Assembly (NCBI RefSeq): GCF_029931775.1
Contig: NC_079325.1
Coordinates: forward strand, 21,867,461 to 21,931,460
Direction of reading: 5' to 3'
Length of the DNA: 64,000 nt
From: Euleptes europaea
Lineage: Eukaryota; Chordata; Lepidosauria; Squamata; Sphaerodactylidae
In this document: one piece after another, positions 22,509 to 33,149 of the stretch
Numbering within the stretch: the first letter of the stretch is position 1
Layout: each line of letters opens with the position of its first letter
The notes under the pieces: model-generated
What the model saw: only the letters and a program-made list of their open reading frames with translations
Databases searched by the model: none
Told to the model about the DNA's origin: nothing
Translations under genes and position numbers: made by a program

Positions 22509-25500
22509 CTGGGGGAGAAGAAAAAAGACACTATATTGAGACAGCAAGCCTCTGGAAAATTAATAGGCCTTTTGGGAAATTACTGGATTCCAAAGGAGGG
22601 GCCCAAGAAGATATATCTAGTTCAGAGATAGACAGGGAGAGGCAAGAAGGAGACAATAACATAACCAAAAAGTTATTATTCAGCCAAGCCCAAGGTTGAA
22701 AAACAGAAAAGGCGCCAGGGAATTACTAGGGAGGAAGATTAGATAGAATATCAGGTGTTTTAACAATGGACTCTACACAAGTTTATTTAACCAATCATGT
22801 TATTGCTGCTTTATGATTTACCAATGAAATGTCTGTATGAATAAGCCAATTAACAAATGAATTACATAATAATCAACCAATAAGTTAGCAGAAAAGTTGT
22901 AAACCAATCATTAGTATAATGTATAAGTGACGTATTTTAGAAAATGCATAATGAACTAACCAAAGATTATAAAAGGTTTTGCACGCCTCTGTTCAGGGCC
23001 GAGCTTTCTTTTTTATCACTCACAAGAGCGAAAGCTGGGACTAGCAATTGCTAAATAAACCTTGTTTTTCCTAAGAAAAGTGGTCTGAGGTCTTTGTGTC
23101 TTGAACTCTAAAATCCAGCTCCTGAGTTCTGCCAGAACAATATCAGAGCCTAGGATGATTAACAATCCAGCAGCTCCGTCAAACCCAATGAATGACGTCT
23201 CATACCTTTAAATCAATGCTCAGAAGCCAGGTCAGCTTGGTCTGGGAGGGATTGCCTGTGAGTGGCCGAAGAACCATACACGTGGGTCCGTTCTCAGCTC
23301 TGTGGAAGAATAGGGAATACCACATTAGCACAATATTCAAAAGTCTATTCCATGTTATATTAGAGTTCTAGGTAGGGTTTCCAGGCCCCTCTTCGCCACA
23401 GTGGAAGGTTTTTAGGGCGGAGCCTGAGGAGGGCGGGGTTTGGGGAGGGGAGGGACTTCAATGCCATAGAGTCCAATTGTCAAAGCGTCCATTTTCTCCA
23501 GGTGAACTGATCTCTTATTGGCTGGATATCAGCTGTAATAGCAGATCTCCAGCTATTCCCTGGAGGTTGGCAACCCTAAATGCAACTCTCAGGGGTTCCT
23601 TTCTTCCAGTCACTTCCCTTCTCTCTCTTTCTCTCCACCATGAGCAGGGTTGCCAACCTCCAGGTAGTATAGGAGCGAAAAACATTTACAAACAAGGTGC
23701 AATTTTTATATAAGCTACTGAGATTCCTGTAAACATACAATGTACAAATACAAGTAACCACACTATAACCAACACATAGTATGTACAAAATATACAATAA
23801 AGGAGCCAAAAATCTGTCTCAGCAGAGTACCAAGTATGTATAAGTTCAAGTTCAATTTTCAGATGAATAAGAAGCCACAATCTTCAATAGGAATCTCAGT
23901 AGCTTATATAAATGTTGTTTGTAAATGTTTTTCGCTCCTATACTGTTTTCCTAACCTTTGGTATTAGTATAGAGGTGCCTGTTTCTCCCCCCCCCCCAAC
24001 CTCCAGGTAGTAGCAGGAGATCTCCTGCTATTACAACTGATCTCCAGCCGATAGAGGGCTATAACCATGAGGGCTGGACATGCTTTCTACAATCTCTCTC
24101 CATCCTAGCTTAGATAGTTAGCTTGAAGCCTTTACTCTGTCTTTCCTATCTAGTATGGACTTCTCTCACTATAAGGAACTTCTATCTCTTTCCTAAGTCA
24201 CAAGAGTAAGTGTGAACTTCTTCCTCAAGCAGCCAGACTATAGAGGCACAGTTAGTAGGGTTGCCCACCTCCAGGTAGTAGCTGGAGATCTCCTGCTATT
24301 ACAACTAATCTCCAGCTGATAGAGATCAGTTCACCTGGAGAAAATGGCCACCTTTGACAATTGGACTCTATGGCACTGAAGTCCCTCCCCTCCCCAAACC
24401 CTGCCCTCCTTAGGCTCTGCCCCAAAATCCTCCTGGGGGTGGTGAAGAGGGACCTGGAAACCCTAGGCACAGCTGTATTTTCAATATTGGATGCTGTAAA
24501 TTAAGGCAGTTTTTTTGGGGAGGGTCAAGTCGCTTACCTGATGACCCCTTTTTGTTCAGGCATTCCTGTGTAGGCTGTGGCCATGCCGGCCAGCACACAT
24601 GTTGAACCCCGCCTCTTAGAGCAGCGGACGCTCACAAAGTCTCGTGGCCCGACTATATTGCCGGGGGTGGTGGCGGCAGTTTCATGGGTGATCACCGTGT
24701 CTTTGCCAATTTTCTGAAGTATCTACATCGAGATTGGCAAGAAAGAAAAGCAAGTTAGTTAGTTCACTTGGGGGAGAGGCTCAAGTCTAGGGTTGCCATT
24801 CCAAGTCAGGAATCTCCTGGAGATTTGGGGGCTGAGCTAGTACCTGGAGGTTGGCAACCCTATCACTGAGCCATGGTCCCTCCCTAACAAGTACTGTGCA
24901 CATTTTGAATAGGAGAGGAAGCTCTGTTGCAGAGAGGTGATTATGTGCTTAAACTCAAACCCAGACTGATTTTTTAAAATTGCTTAATTTTAAAATGTCC
25001 TATTTCGGAATATGAAAGCTTCACGGATTTGAAATCTTAACAGTTTGCCTGGTTTAATATCACTAAAAAATCCCCATTTGTGTTCTAGTGGGAAAGTAAA
25101 ACATTGCAGACCCGTGCTAAGAGGGGCTCAAGCAACTGATGACCTGGGTCCTGTCGACTAGGCTTACCAGGTGCCTCCTCTCCTCTGGCGGGAGGTTTTT
25201 TGGGCGGTGGTGAGGTATGATCGTGCGGCCGCGCTGATGCAATCGCATCACTTCCGGGTGTAAACTGGAAGTGCCACATCACAAGGGGCTTTTACCACTC
25301 AAACTGGGAGTCTGAGTGGTAAACAGCCCTTTGCCATGCATTTACACCCAGAAGTGACGTGGCGCCATGGGTAGGTGCACGTGCACACATTGCCTGCCGA
25401 CCTTCAGCTGGTCAGTGGGAAGCCAAGTGGATTGGCGCAGGGGGGGGGGTGTGACCGCCACCACCTGGCACTTGGCAACCCTACTGTCGACTCTTGCTCT

Positions 25501-28500
25501 GTCTCTATATGGCGCTGTGCTCCTTTATCAAAAGCTCCACACTAGCAAAAATATATGCTTAATAGTCCTTGTAGACCTGAATGCCTGACCCAGTGGCTGG
25601 TCCCTCTTTTCTGAGAAAGCACCTCCTCCCACCCATCTCTCTTGTTTATTCACCTTGATTTCTTTGACATTCGGGTTCCAGTTGCCCATCTGCTCCATCT
25701 TCTCCACCAGCTCGCTGTAGATGCAATCCATGGGTTGATCGACCACCACCTCCAGCCGAAATACTTTCCCTACATCTGGGAGTACTTTGCTGAGAACTTT
25801 GTCGCCGTTGTCCTGCAGAAAGGGAAAGACCTCGAAGGATTAGTATAACTGGCTGGCGTGAACCAAGACAGACTTGCTAAGAATTATGTAATGTGGCAGA
25901 CAAATGGAAGAGAGCAGATCCGTTTTCTGTTCCGCTATGATCGTCATGGAGTAACCGTGGACAGATTAATCCCTCTCAATCAATCCCACTTCAACGGGTA
26001 TTTGCAAGGTTAAAACGGCATACGGAGAAATTAAAAACTGCCCAGAGCCCTTGCAGTAGGGTTGCCAGGTCCCTCTTTGCCACCAGTGGGGGATTTTTGG
26101 GGTGGAGCCTAAGGAGGACGGGGTTTGGGGAGGGGAGGGACTTCAATGCCATAGAGTCCAATTACCAAAGCAGCCATTTTCTCCGGTGAACCGATCTCTA
26201 TTGGCTGGAGATCAGTTGTAATAGCAGGAGATTTCCAGTTAGTACCTGGAAGTTGGCAACCTTAACCTTGCCGTTGCATAGGAAATCAACCAACAAAGGT
26301 GTGGCTAACCTACCACCACGGTCTCTGTTTTCCAGCCACCCTGGTTGCTGAGAATTTTAAGCGATTTCTGAAGGGCCTCCTCTCCCTGTTTGATGTAGGA
26401 CATCTCTGCTTCACCAAAGGTCTTCTCCTCCAGTCTAGAGCCTGTAAGGATGGGAGATTATAAAATGAGACAGAAAGAGAGAGACTGGCAATGTTTTCAG
26501 TGGTTGACGCCAATCAAGAGGGTGCTGTCCTAAAAACACAAGGGCAAAATGTTCAGGATCTGGCGGGTTGGGGGTTGTCAAGGCCTGTTATCTCCCATTG
26601 TTGTACTTACTTAGCAGAGAGCTCCTTCTGCGAACTTGGTTGATCCACTTACTGGGGCCTGGCCTGGCAAATGTATATTTATTCAGCTCCTGGGTGATTG
26701 CAACAGCAGCCTGTCTCTTCAAACCTAAGGGGAGGAAAGGAACATATTGGGATGAAAAAAAGAACTGCAGAAGAGAAGAAGGGTATTCTGTCTAGGGTTT
26801 TGCCCGTAAAACACGGGCACCGTGAGCCCATGATGGTCCTATGACCATTAGCACAAGGTAGATTCACCAAGACCAGGCAGAACCTATTCCTGTACTAGAG
26901 TACAAAATGCAATGCATTTCTAGGTAGACAAAACTTGTAAGACACAGCCTGCTTCTGGTGAGCTGTACTTTAAAATAAAAAAGCTATAACTGAAAAAGCA
27001 CAAGTTGCTGTTTGTTTGTTTTTTAAAGTTAGAGCATCTGCTAGAGATAGAGGCAGATTTGACCTCACAGAGCAGAGCCAATCAGTGCTGTGCACTGCTA
27101 GCTTCCTTGGCAAACTGGCAGAATCCAGTTTCTTCTCTGGTGCATCCTGAAGAAAATATTGTACATGTAAATAATGCACTTCCACCACAAACCCACCAGT
27201 ATACGATGCACACATGTAGGAAAACCTAGTTTAAACGCTGGCTTCCAATGAGCAAGGTGGCTTTAAATAAACACAACACAGCTACGAATCACAGATAACA
27301 GACAAAAAGGCCAACTGGCATGTGATTATCGAGTGCTCTTCAGAGAAGGAAAATATTGCATAAAAGATGAAATGATCATCTGGATAAATTGCAGGGACAA
27401 ATGTCAGTACCATAAAGAGAGCAGATACAGCTTGCTTTGGATGGGGGGCGGGAGGGCATTTTGCTGCAACCTGAATCTCCTTTGTCTGCCAGAAATCCCA
27501 CCATATCCTGGCTTGAGAGAGTGTTAAAATCATGATGACCTGAAATGCCTGCTTTCTCCCTTTTTTTTCTTTCATAACATCTGTCCCAATGAAGAGTTCT
27601 GTGGAACTCGAACGCTTGCAACCTCTTACATGCCTTCAGGTTGGTCCTAATAAAAGGTATTACATGGATTGTATTTTTTTAAGCCATTCATGGCAGCTTG
27701 TACAGAACCTGCCAGCACTGAACCAGAGCAATGGGTTCATCTAGCCCCATATAGTCTATTCTAAAAACACAATGGCTCTCTAGGATCTCAGGTAAGCCTT
27801 TCCCATCACTGTTAGCAAAGGTTGCCAACCTCCAGGTGGGGCCTGGAGATCTCCGGGAGTTTCCACTGATCTTCAGAAATCAGTTCCCCTGGAGGAAATG
27901 GCTGATTTGGTAGATTGTATGGCATTCTGCTGAGGTCTCTCCCCTTCCCAGATCCTGCTCTCACCAAGCTCGCTCCCAAATCTCCAGGAATGTCCCAACC
28001 TGGAGTTGGCAATCCTAAATTATATCCCTTCTGAGCTTCCTCCCTTCTTCAAACTCCACCCTGCTTAGGCACTGCCCCCAAATCCAGGGATTTTCCAACC
28101 TGGAATTGGCAATCCTACTGTTACCGGAGACCCTAATAACTGGGGATTGAATCTGAGACTTGCTGTGTGCAAAACATCTGCTTTGCTGCTGTGCTACAGA
28201 CCTGTTTGTAAATTCTGTCTTATGGAAGACACATTTCATTTTTCAGCATACTGAACTCTAGCCAGGTACACCAGACAATCATGGGATGAGAAGATGCACA
28301 TTTTTACAGTCTCTCTATTCTCCCCCCCCCCCCCAACTGATACTGCAGAGGTTTCTTTAACTGGCCAGATAAATGTACACAGCAACCTTCCGTCTGCAGA
28401 AGGCCAAATGTAATTTATCAGACGCAAGGGCATGCTGGGGCCAGGACAGTATTTAATGAACAGCAATGCAGAACATCAATTTCAGCTATCATTATGAAGC

Positions 28501-31086
28501 AAGACCCATCAGTACACAGCAGCGGGGTGGGGAAAGGCAATTACGAAATAACAGGTAGAGATGGTGCTTTGCTTGACAGAAATGCACTATAGTGCATTTA
28601 CACTGCAGGCAAAACCCTAGACAGAATACTGAGGCCTGCGTTCAAATCCCCATTCATCTGCAAAGCTGGCTGGGTGGTGCTGGGCCAGTCACTTGGCTCT
28701 GAGCCTAACCTACTTCACAGGCAGGGTTGCCAGCTCTGAGTTGGGAAATACCTGGAGATTTTGGGGGTGGAGCCTAGGGAGGATGGGGTTTGAGGCGTGG
28801 AGGAAACTCAGCAAGGTATAATGCCATAGAGTCTACCTTCCAAAGCAGCCATTTTCTCCAGGGGAACTGATCTTAGTCGTTTGGAGACCAACTGTAATAG
28901 TGGGAGATCTCCAAGTGCCACCTGGAGGTTGGCAACCCTATTCACGGGGCTGTTAGGAGGATGGGAGAGGAGGGAACCCAAAGTACATTGCTCCGAACTC
29001 CTTGGAGGAAGGGTGGGATAAAAGTGTATACCAATAACTCTGCAGCATTCAAATACCTCTGAATTAGGGCCACAAGTACTAAATACATTGTAAGTAGTAG
29101 GCACACCTATCTTATATCGATCCTGATGGGTGGGGCTATAAATGCCCATAAAGGAGGATACAATTTAAATCCCAATTTTCTTGATGGATAGACACTTTGG
29201 CTGCATTCAGACACCATGGTTAACTGAATTTAAACCAAGATGTGCATGAACCTAGCTGGCTTCTCTGGGTCTGTGCGCACACCCCCCCCCCCCCGCCCTG
29301 CCCCACTTAGAAATTAACTCCATGACACACAAATGCAGGCATATCAATTAACTCAAATTAGCTTTCCTCCCACAATTAGGAATTCTAAACCAGGTTTAGA
29401 ATGCTACTTTGTGTGGGAGAGAACTAACTGTCCTTAACCTGCACACCTATATGTGTATGGCCATTTATGCATGGGAGATTTTGCCTTGGATTCGCCATCG
29501 CCACTCTCTAGATGCACATTTTCCCCATCCGAATTCTCAAAACTCTGCATGGGGGCTTATTTGTTGAGTTTTGAGAATTTGGATGGGGAAAATGTGCATC
29601 TGGAGAGCTGCAAATCCAAGGCAAAACCTCCCATGCATAAATGGCCTATGTTGCAGGTAACTGGAGTTAGTTTCTAACAGAGATTCTGCATGACAGAGGA
29701 GGAGGAGGGAGGTGTGTCAGCAAACTAGGCAATGAGCAGAGCTTGTGCACATCCTGGCAGGGGCTGTGGCTCAGGGGCAGAGCATCTACTCTGAATGCAG
29801 AAGGTCCCAGGTTCAATTGCTGACATCTCCAATTAAAAAGGATCAGGTAGTTAGTGGTGTGAGATGCAGTGGTGGCAGCGGGGAACTTTGTGAGTCCCGC
29901 AACTGTCAGAAATCAGAGAACCATTGTCCTTTAGGATGGTGGCATTCCTAGGCACAGAGTCTGCATGGCTTGGTTTGTATTCTGCCAATAGCTGGGACGA
30001 GATGATCCCTTCCATGGAGTCAGCAGGATGGCTGTTTTCACTTGTGTCGTCTTGGAGTCTGGGCTTGTCTGCGTTTGTTTGTGTAAGCTCTAGGCACACA
30101 GACAGGGTGGAATCTAACTCTTTCCTAAAGGCCCTCTCAGTCTCAAAAAAAATTAATTAATTAAAAACCCAATACAGTTTTTGTTAATCCACAATCAAAG
30201 CAGAAACTAGTAGACGTGAAAAGAGCCTCAAAGCATTCTGTGAGAACAGCAGGAAAAGTCAGCCGGACAATGCATGGTTCTTTGGCTCGTTCTTATTATA
30301 CTTTCAGTGGACCTGTGGTAGATGGATATGATTTGGGAATGGTAGGGAGAAGATTGCATTTTGGACAGACTATCTGGGCATTCCAAGAATGGATGCCATG
30401 TCACATAAAAGGATTTTGGTTTTGCCTGCCTTCTTGCCAGGCTGATTTGAGGGGTGGGTTGGTCTGTGATAATGTCATTGCAAGTTTCCCTGAGTTACAA
30501 TGCCAAGTCTGGTGCAGAGAAGGGGGGTTTTTTGGCTCTTGGAAGAAGCGAGAGAGCGCAACCTGTGTTCACGCTCACCAGGAACAAATAGCTGTTGTAA
30601 CGTCTGAATGTTTGTTCTGGCAGAGGCACTCACTAATATGTGCTGCCTTAGATCCCCTTGCAAGAGAGTTCACATTTTGTTTGGGTAATATTCCCAGTAT
30701 GCTTAATAGCAGTGTCTTCTTGGATTCTTGGATTGTGATGCTAATTTGGATTGCAATCCTGTTCAGTGTTTTGTGATGTATATTTAAGATGATCACTTAA
30801 AAAAAAAAGATCCTATCCCTGTGAATTTCTTTCCCACCACTCAATTTCTTGGCAAGCCAATCTTAAAGCCCAGCATATGAAGCAGAGGCAGCTGGGGAGA
30901 TTTTATTTATTATACCAGTATATAATAGCTAAGGGCTGGCCCTGATACAGATAAGCAACTCCAAACAAAAAGGTCACCCACAGCTGTGGTTTTAGGGTTG
31001 TGCAGATTTCCAGACAAATCTGACACTTTTCTTTACCTTGCCTGCTACATCCTCAGCCCTATCTGGTTTATTCTAATTTTTTTAAT

Positions 31087-31161
<75 letters not shown>

Positions 31162-31865
31162 ATGAGAGAGAGAGAGAATGAGAGAGAGAGAGAATGAGAG
31201 AGAGGAAGAGAGAAGAGAAGAGAAGAGATTATCAGAAAGGTTTATATGGCCATTTCTGCATGGCTGTTTCTTCGGGGTCACCCTGCCAACTACTTCAGAG
31301 CTTTTCTTTGATTATGCTTGCATTTTCCAACCGTCAGAGGTTGCCTTGCTCTCCCTGTGTGTTTCCCCCGCGTTTTCTGGATGCTGGCTTAATGCAAATC
31401 CAGAAAACGCAGGGGAAACGGGTGGAAACGCGCGGGGAGAGGGAGGCGACCTCTGACGGTCGGAAAATGAAAGCATAATCAAAGAAAAGCCCTGAGGTAG
31501 TCAGCGGGGTGACCGCGAGGAAACAGCCATGCACAAATGGCCTCTGTCTTTTCAGGGTCTTACATTAGTGTTACATGCAGTGCTTGGCCAAGAGAGTTTT
31601 GATCCAACCCTGAATTCTCCAGACCATCATATACACTCATTAGCAATCAGTCTACCAATCCTCCTAGCCCCAAACTTGCTGCTTTATTTCATAGAATTAT
31701 AGAATCGTAGAGTTGGACGGGACCACCAGGGTCATCTAGTCCATTTCAACCAGTGATGTTTTATTTTTAAAAAATACAACTGCAGCTTGGCTTCTTCTTA
31801 CCTGTCATGTTGTGCAGGTGTCTGTAGGAGATGCCCGCACACAGCTTGAAGGTTGCTGGCAACAT
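22401..31865 (-). CDS. STAR: STAR, steroidogenic acute regulatory protein (complete, seven exons)
   Basis: STAR moves cholesterol to the inner mitochondrial membrane, the rate-limiting step of steroid synthesis. Seven exons join at GT/AG sites: 31865-31802, 26724-26611, 26441-26314, 25812-25654, 24722-24538, 23299-23206 and 22508-22401. They total 852 nt (283 aa plus stop; human is 285 aa). The N-terminus ([11 protein letters not shown], then basic and amphipathic) is the mitochondrial presequence. The START domain follows from about residue 65. The two known PKA sites are present: Ser57 in RRRSSLL and Ser195 in KRRGST. The pocket pair Glu169 (THE) and Arg188 (SVRC) is also present. The C-terminal helix is [20 protein letters not shown]. 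No frame break is seen. The first intron is about 5 kb and full of repeats; the last is almost wholly a solo LTR. Confidence 0.98.
22537..23139 (+). mobile_element. Probable solo LTR of an endogenous retrovirus
   Basis: A 603-bp unit begins TG and ends CA between ATAT duplications (22533-22536 and 23140-23143). It carries TATAAAAGG near 22970 and AATAAACC near 23053, in the order of an LTR promoter and poly(A) signal. No internal genes are present. It lies antisense to STAR in its last intron. It is a fossil; the family was not determined and it could be gamma- or beta-like. Confidence 0.6.
23206..23299 (-). CDS. STAR: STAR exon 6
   Basis: The acceptor ends TTCCACAG and the donor is AAG|GTATGA. 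The exon encodes [20 protein letters not shown] and then [11 protein letters not shown]. Confidence 0.96.
23373..23578 (-). mobile_element. hAT-like MITE
   Basis: TAGGGTTTCCAGGCCCCTCT to GGAGGTTGGCAACCCTA. It is in a STAR intron just before exon 6. Confidence 0.9.
23646..24061 (+). mobile_element. hAT-like MITE split by a foldback insert
   Basis: The left end (23646-23669) and resumed body (23996-24061) both contain CCAACCTCCAGGTAGTA, a 17-bp duplication around a 326-bp insert. The right half of the MITE is missing. Confidence 0.8.
23670..23995. mobile_element. Foldback element inserted in a MITE
   Basis: Arms of about 60 bp (23666-23727 and 23885-23944) are near-perfect reverse complements, beginning AGTATAGGAGCGAAAAACAT. 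It is flanked by a 17-bp duplication. The family is unknown. Confidence 0.7.
24253..24465 (+). mobile_element. hAT-like MITE
   Basis: TAGTAGGGTTGCCCACCTCC to ACCTGGAAACCCTA; flanks GGCACAGT and GGCACAGC match at 7 of 8. It lies in the STAR intron between exons 6 and 5. Confidence 0.88.
24538..24722 (-). CDS. STAR: STAR exon 5
   Basis: The acceptor ends GATGTAG and the donor is CAG|GTAAGC. The exon encodes [20 protein letters not shown] to GMPEQKGVI, with Glu169, Arg188 and the KRRGS site at Ser195. Confidence 0.97.
24788..24862 (-). mobile_element. Internally deleted hAT-like MITE
   Basis: Both ends are present (TAGGGTTGCC and GGCAACCCTA) but only 75 bp long. Confidence 0.8.
25159..25483 (-). 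mobile_element. hAT-like MITE, 325-bp variant
   Basis: TAGGCTTACCAGG to CTTGGCAACCCTA with a perfect 8-bp duplication CTGTCGAC (25151-25158, 25484-25491). The middle is a different, GC-rich sequence. Confidence 0.88.
25654..25812 (-). CDS. STAR: STAR exon 4
   Basis: The acceptor ends TCTGCAG and the donor is AAG|GTGAAT. The exon encodes [20 protein letters not shown] to [10 protein letters not shown], the START core. Confidence 0.96.
26057..26264 (-). mobile_element. hAT-like MITE
   Basis: TAGGGTTGCCAGGTCCCTCT to GGAAGTTGGCAACCTTA; flanks CCTTGCAG and CCTTGCCG match at 7 of 8. It ends 50 bp before STAR exon 3. Confidence 0.9.
26314..26441 (-). CDS. STAR: STAR exon 3
   Basis: The acceptor ends CTTACAG and the donor is GTGGTG|GTAGGT. 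The exon encodes [20 protein letters not shown] to [13 protein letters not shown], the start of the START fold. Confidence 0.95.
26611..26724 (-). CDS. STAR: STAR exon 2
   Basis: The acceptor ends CCTTAG and the donor is CTAA|GTAAGT. The exon encodes [16 protein letters not shown] to [12 protein letters not shown], including the Ser57 PKA-type site. Confidence 0.96.
27575..27670 (+). repeat. Dispersed repeat with hammerhead-like stem-loop
   Basis: TGAAGAGTTCTGTGGAACTC followed by GAACGCTTG: a hairpin between TGAAGA and GAA, then the tail TAATAAAAGGTATTACATGG. It is a decayed relative of repeats at 32188 and 61150. Confidence 0.45.
27818..28017 (+). mobile_element. hAT-like MITE
   Basis: AAAGGTTGCCAACCTCCAGG to GGAGTTGGCAATCCTA in STAR intron 1; an older, diverged copy. 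Confidence 0.8.
28025..28117 (+). mobile_element. hAT-like MITE, right half
   Basis: Only the right part is present, ending TGGAATTGGCAATCCTA, directly after another copy. Confidence 0.65.
28590..29030 (+). repeat. tRNA-derived SINE split by a MITE
   Basis: SINE parts 28590-28721 (GCGTTCAAATCCCC, GCTGGGCCAGTCACTTGGCT) and 28941-29030 are separated by the MITE at 28722-28940. Confidence 0.72.
28722..28940 (-). mobile_element. hAT-like MITE inside a SINE
   Basis: CAGGGTTGCCAGCTCTGAG to GGTTGGCAACCCTA; flanks TTCACAGG and TTCACGGG match at 7 of 8. Confidence 0.9.
29459..29646. mobile_element. Foldback MITE, GGCCATTTATGCATGG ends
   Basis: Arms of about 85 bp (29459-29545 and 29566-29646) are near-perfect reverse complements; TAT flanks both sides, which may be a 3-bp target duplication. 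It shares its ends with 31248-31542. Confidence 0.75.
29755..29870 (+). repeat. tRNA(Ala)-like SINE fragment
   Basis: GGGGCTGTGGCTCAGGGGCA, GGTTCAATTGC and CTCCAATTAAAAAGGATCAG; truncated. Confidence 0.65.
31087..31160 (+). repeat. (GAAA)n microsatellite
   Basis: About 18 GAAA units followed by a purine-rich GAGA run to 31228. Confidence 0.95.
31248..31542. mobile_element. Foldback MITE, second copy of the GGCCATTT family
   Basis: The ends GGCCATTTCTGCATGGC and GCCATGCACAAATGGCC pair, and the inner arms pair too (CAGAGGTTGCC with GGCGACCTCTG). The centre is CG-rich (GGAAACGCGCGGGGAG). It sits 260 bp downstream of STAR exon 1, in intron 1. Confidence 0.75.
31688..31745 (-). repeat. CR1 LINE 3' tip
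   Basis: ATAGAATCGTAGAGTTGGAC then CCACCAGGGTCATCTAGTCC, 57 bp before the STAR exon 1 donor. Confidence 0.8.
31802..31865 (-). CDS. STAR: STAR exon 1
   Basis: It starts with ATG at 31865 and encodes [21 protein letters not shown] plus one base, followed by the donor CAG|GTAAGA. This is the mitochondrial targeting segment. Confidence 0.95.
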
Positions 31866-31963
31866 TATCGTCCACTGTTGTTGCAAAAAGCTCCTGTTTT
31901 GAGGGTTCTCTGTCTTGGAGGTTGCAGCTGTGCTGTTCTGCCGTTTCCTCTGCTCTCCAAGGG

Positions 31964-32053
31964 CTTAAATAGACTCCACGAAGGATGCTTGTTTGTCAGC
32001 AGAGAGATAAGAAAAGACATCACTTACAGCAGGCCCGTTGACGCCAAGGTCAA
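31964..32053 (-). promoter_or_regulatory. STAR: STAR proximal promoter: TATA-like, GATA and SF-1 motifs
   Basis: Reading toward STAR there is an SF-1 site CCAAGGTCA (+ strand 32044-32052) touching a CRE half-site TGACG (32039-32043), then GATAAG (32006-32011), then TATTTAAG (about 31965-31972), about 100 bp before the ATG. SF-1, GATA4 and CREB binding to the proximal STAR promoter is established in mammals, where the order and spacing are similar. The start of transcription is inferred at about 31940. Confidence 0.72.
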
Positions 32054-32187
32054 ATGTATCACATCATGCTTGGGAGGGGGGAACCCTATCTCAGAGGAGA
32101 CTGTGTAATCCACAAACAGTTTAAGCCAAAATCCCTTGTATTGATTTTCAATAAACTGGGAAGGTTTTCCAGAGGGGTGGCCAAAAA

Positions 32188-32275
32188 TAGCAACGAATCT
32201 TGTGGCACCTGAAAGAATCACAAATTGACTGTGGCATATGTTTTCCTGAGAAAGAGCTCACTTCTGATGCAAGAA
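32188..32275 (-). repeat. Dispersed repeat, hammerhead-like family
   Basis: The reverse strand reads like the reptile repeat with a TCAGAAGTGAGCTC-type stem, a decayed GAAA segment, and then GCCACAGTCAATTTGTG and GGTGCCACAAGATTCGTTGC. It lies upstream of the STAR promoter. Confidence 0.5.
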
Positions 32276-32278
32276 GCG

Positions 32279-32449
32279 TAAGGTCGCCAACCTCCAGTAG
32301 GAACCTGGAGTTCTCCCAGAAGTTACAACTGATGTCACTTTCCCTGGAGAAAACGGCAGCTTTGGGGGTTGGACTCTATGGCATCCCAGCCTCGCTGAGC
32401 TCCCTCTGCTGGCTCTGCCCACAAATCTCCAGGAATTGGGAATCCTGCA
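32279..32449 (+). mobile_element. hAT-like MITE, diverged
   Basis: TAAGGTCGCCAACCTCCAG to GGAATTGGGAATCCTG, about 400 bp upstream of STAR. Confidence 0.7.
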
Positions 32450-32678
32450 TTTAAATTGGCAGAGAGATTATACCCAGAATGACAATCAGCAGAAGAGGAG
32501 GGGGAGAGATTATCACAAACAAAAAAAGGCCAGGAGAGCCAGTTTCTCATATTACTCTGCAGAGCACAGATCAAACCAAGATCCAGTCAAAAGCCAAAGG
32601 ATCCACTCTGAGAGGGTATAGACCACTCCAAACTGTTGACGAAATGGCAAAATAAGGATGAATCTGTGCATAAACCAA

Positions 32679-33033
32679 GAAGAAGAAGAAGAAGAAGAAG
32701 AAGAAGAAGAAGAAGAAGAAGAAGAAGAAGAAGAAGAAGAAGAAGAAGAAGAAGAGTTGTTTTTTATACGCCAACTTTCTCTACCATTTAAGGAGACTCA
32801 AACTGGTTTACAGTCACCTTCCCCTCCCCACAACAGACAGACTGTGAGGTAGGTGGGGCTGAGAGAACTGTGACTAGCCCAAGGCCACCCAGCTGGCTTC
32901 ATGTAGAAGAGTGGGGAAACAAATCCAGTTCACCAGCCTCCACCGCTCATGTGGAGGAGTGGGGAATCAAACCCAGTTCTCCAGATCAGAGTCCACCACT
33001 CCCAACCACCACTTTTAACCACTACACCATGCT
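32679..33033 (-). repeat. tRNA-derived SINE with (GAA)n tail
   Basis: An (AAG)n run of about 26 units (32679-32756) is the tail of a reverse SINE that ends CCACTACACCATGCTAAG. Two B-box-like GATTCCCCAC segments show the dimer-like head. Confidence 0.82.
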
Positions 33034-33149
33034 AAGGAAGGGATATTGCTCTTTGAGATGAACTGGTAGGATCAGACAGGCATATGAATGCCACCTCTCC
33101 CAGTCTTCATTAGAAATGTGTCTGCTGAAATGCTGCAACCGTTAAATCC

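Noticed and set aside
30216-30776. 186-codon plus-strand frame in STAR intron 1
   Set aside because: It has no domains I recognise, is antisense to STAR, and has no supporting splice or poly(A) context. It might be a chance frame or an old element.
32658-32852. Poly-glutamate frame and its poly-phenylalanine mirror
   Set aside because: Pure (GAA)n tail of a SINE.
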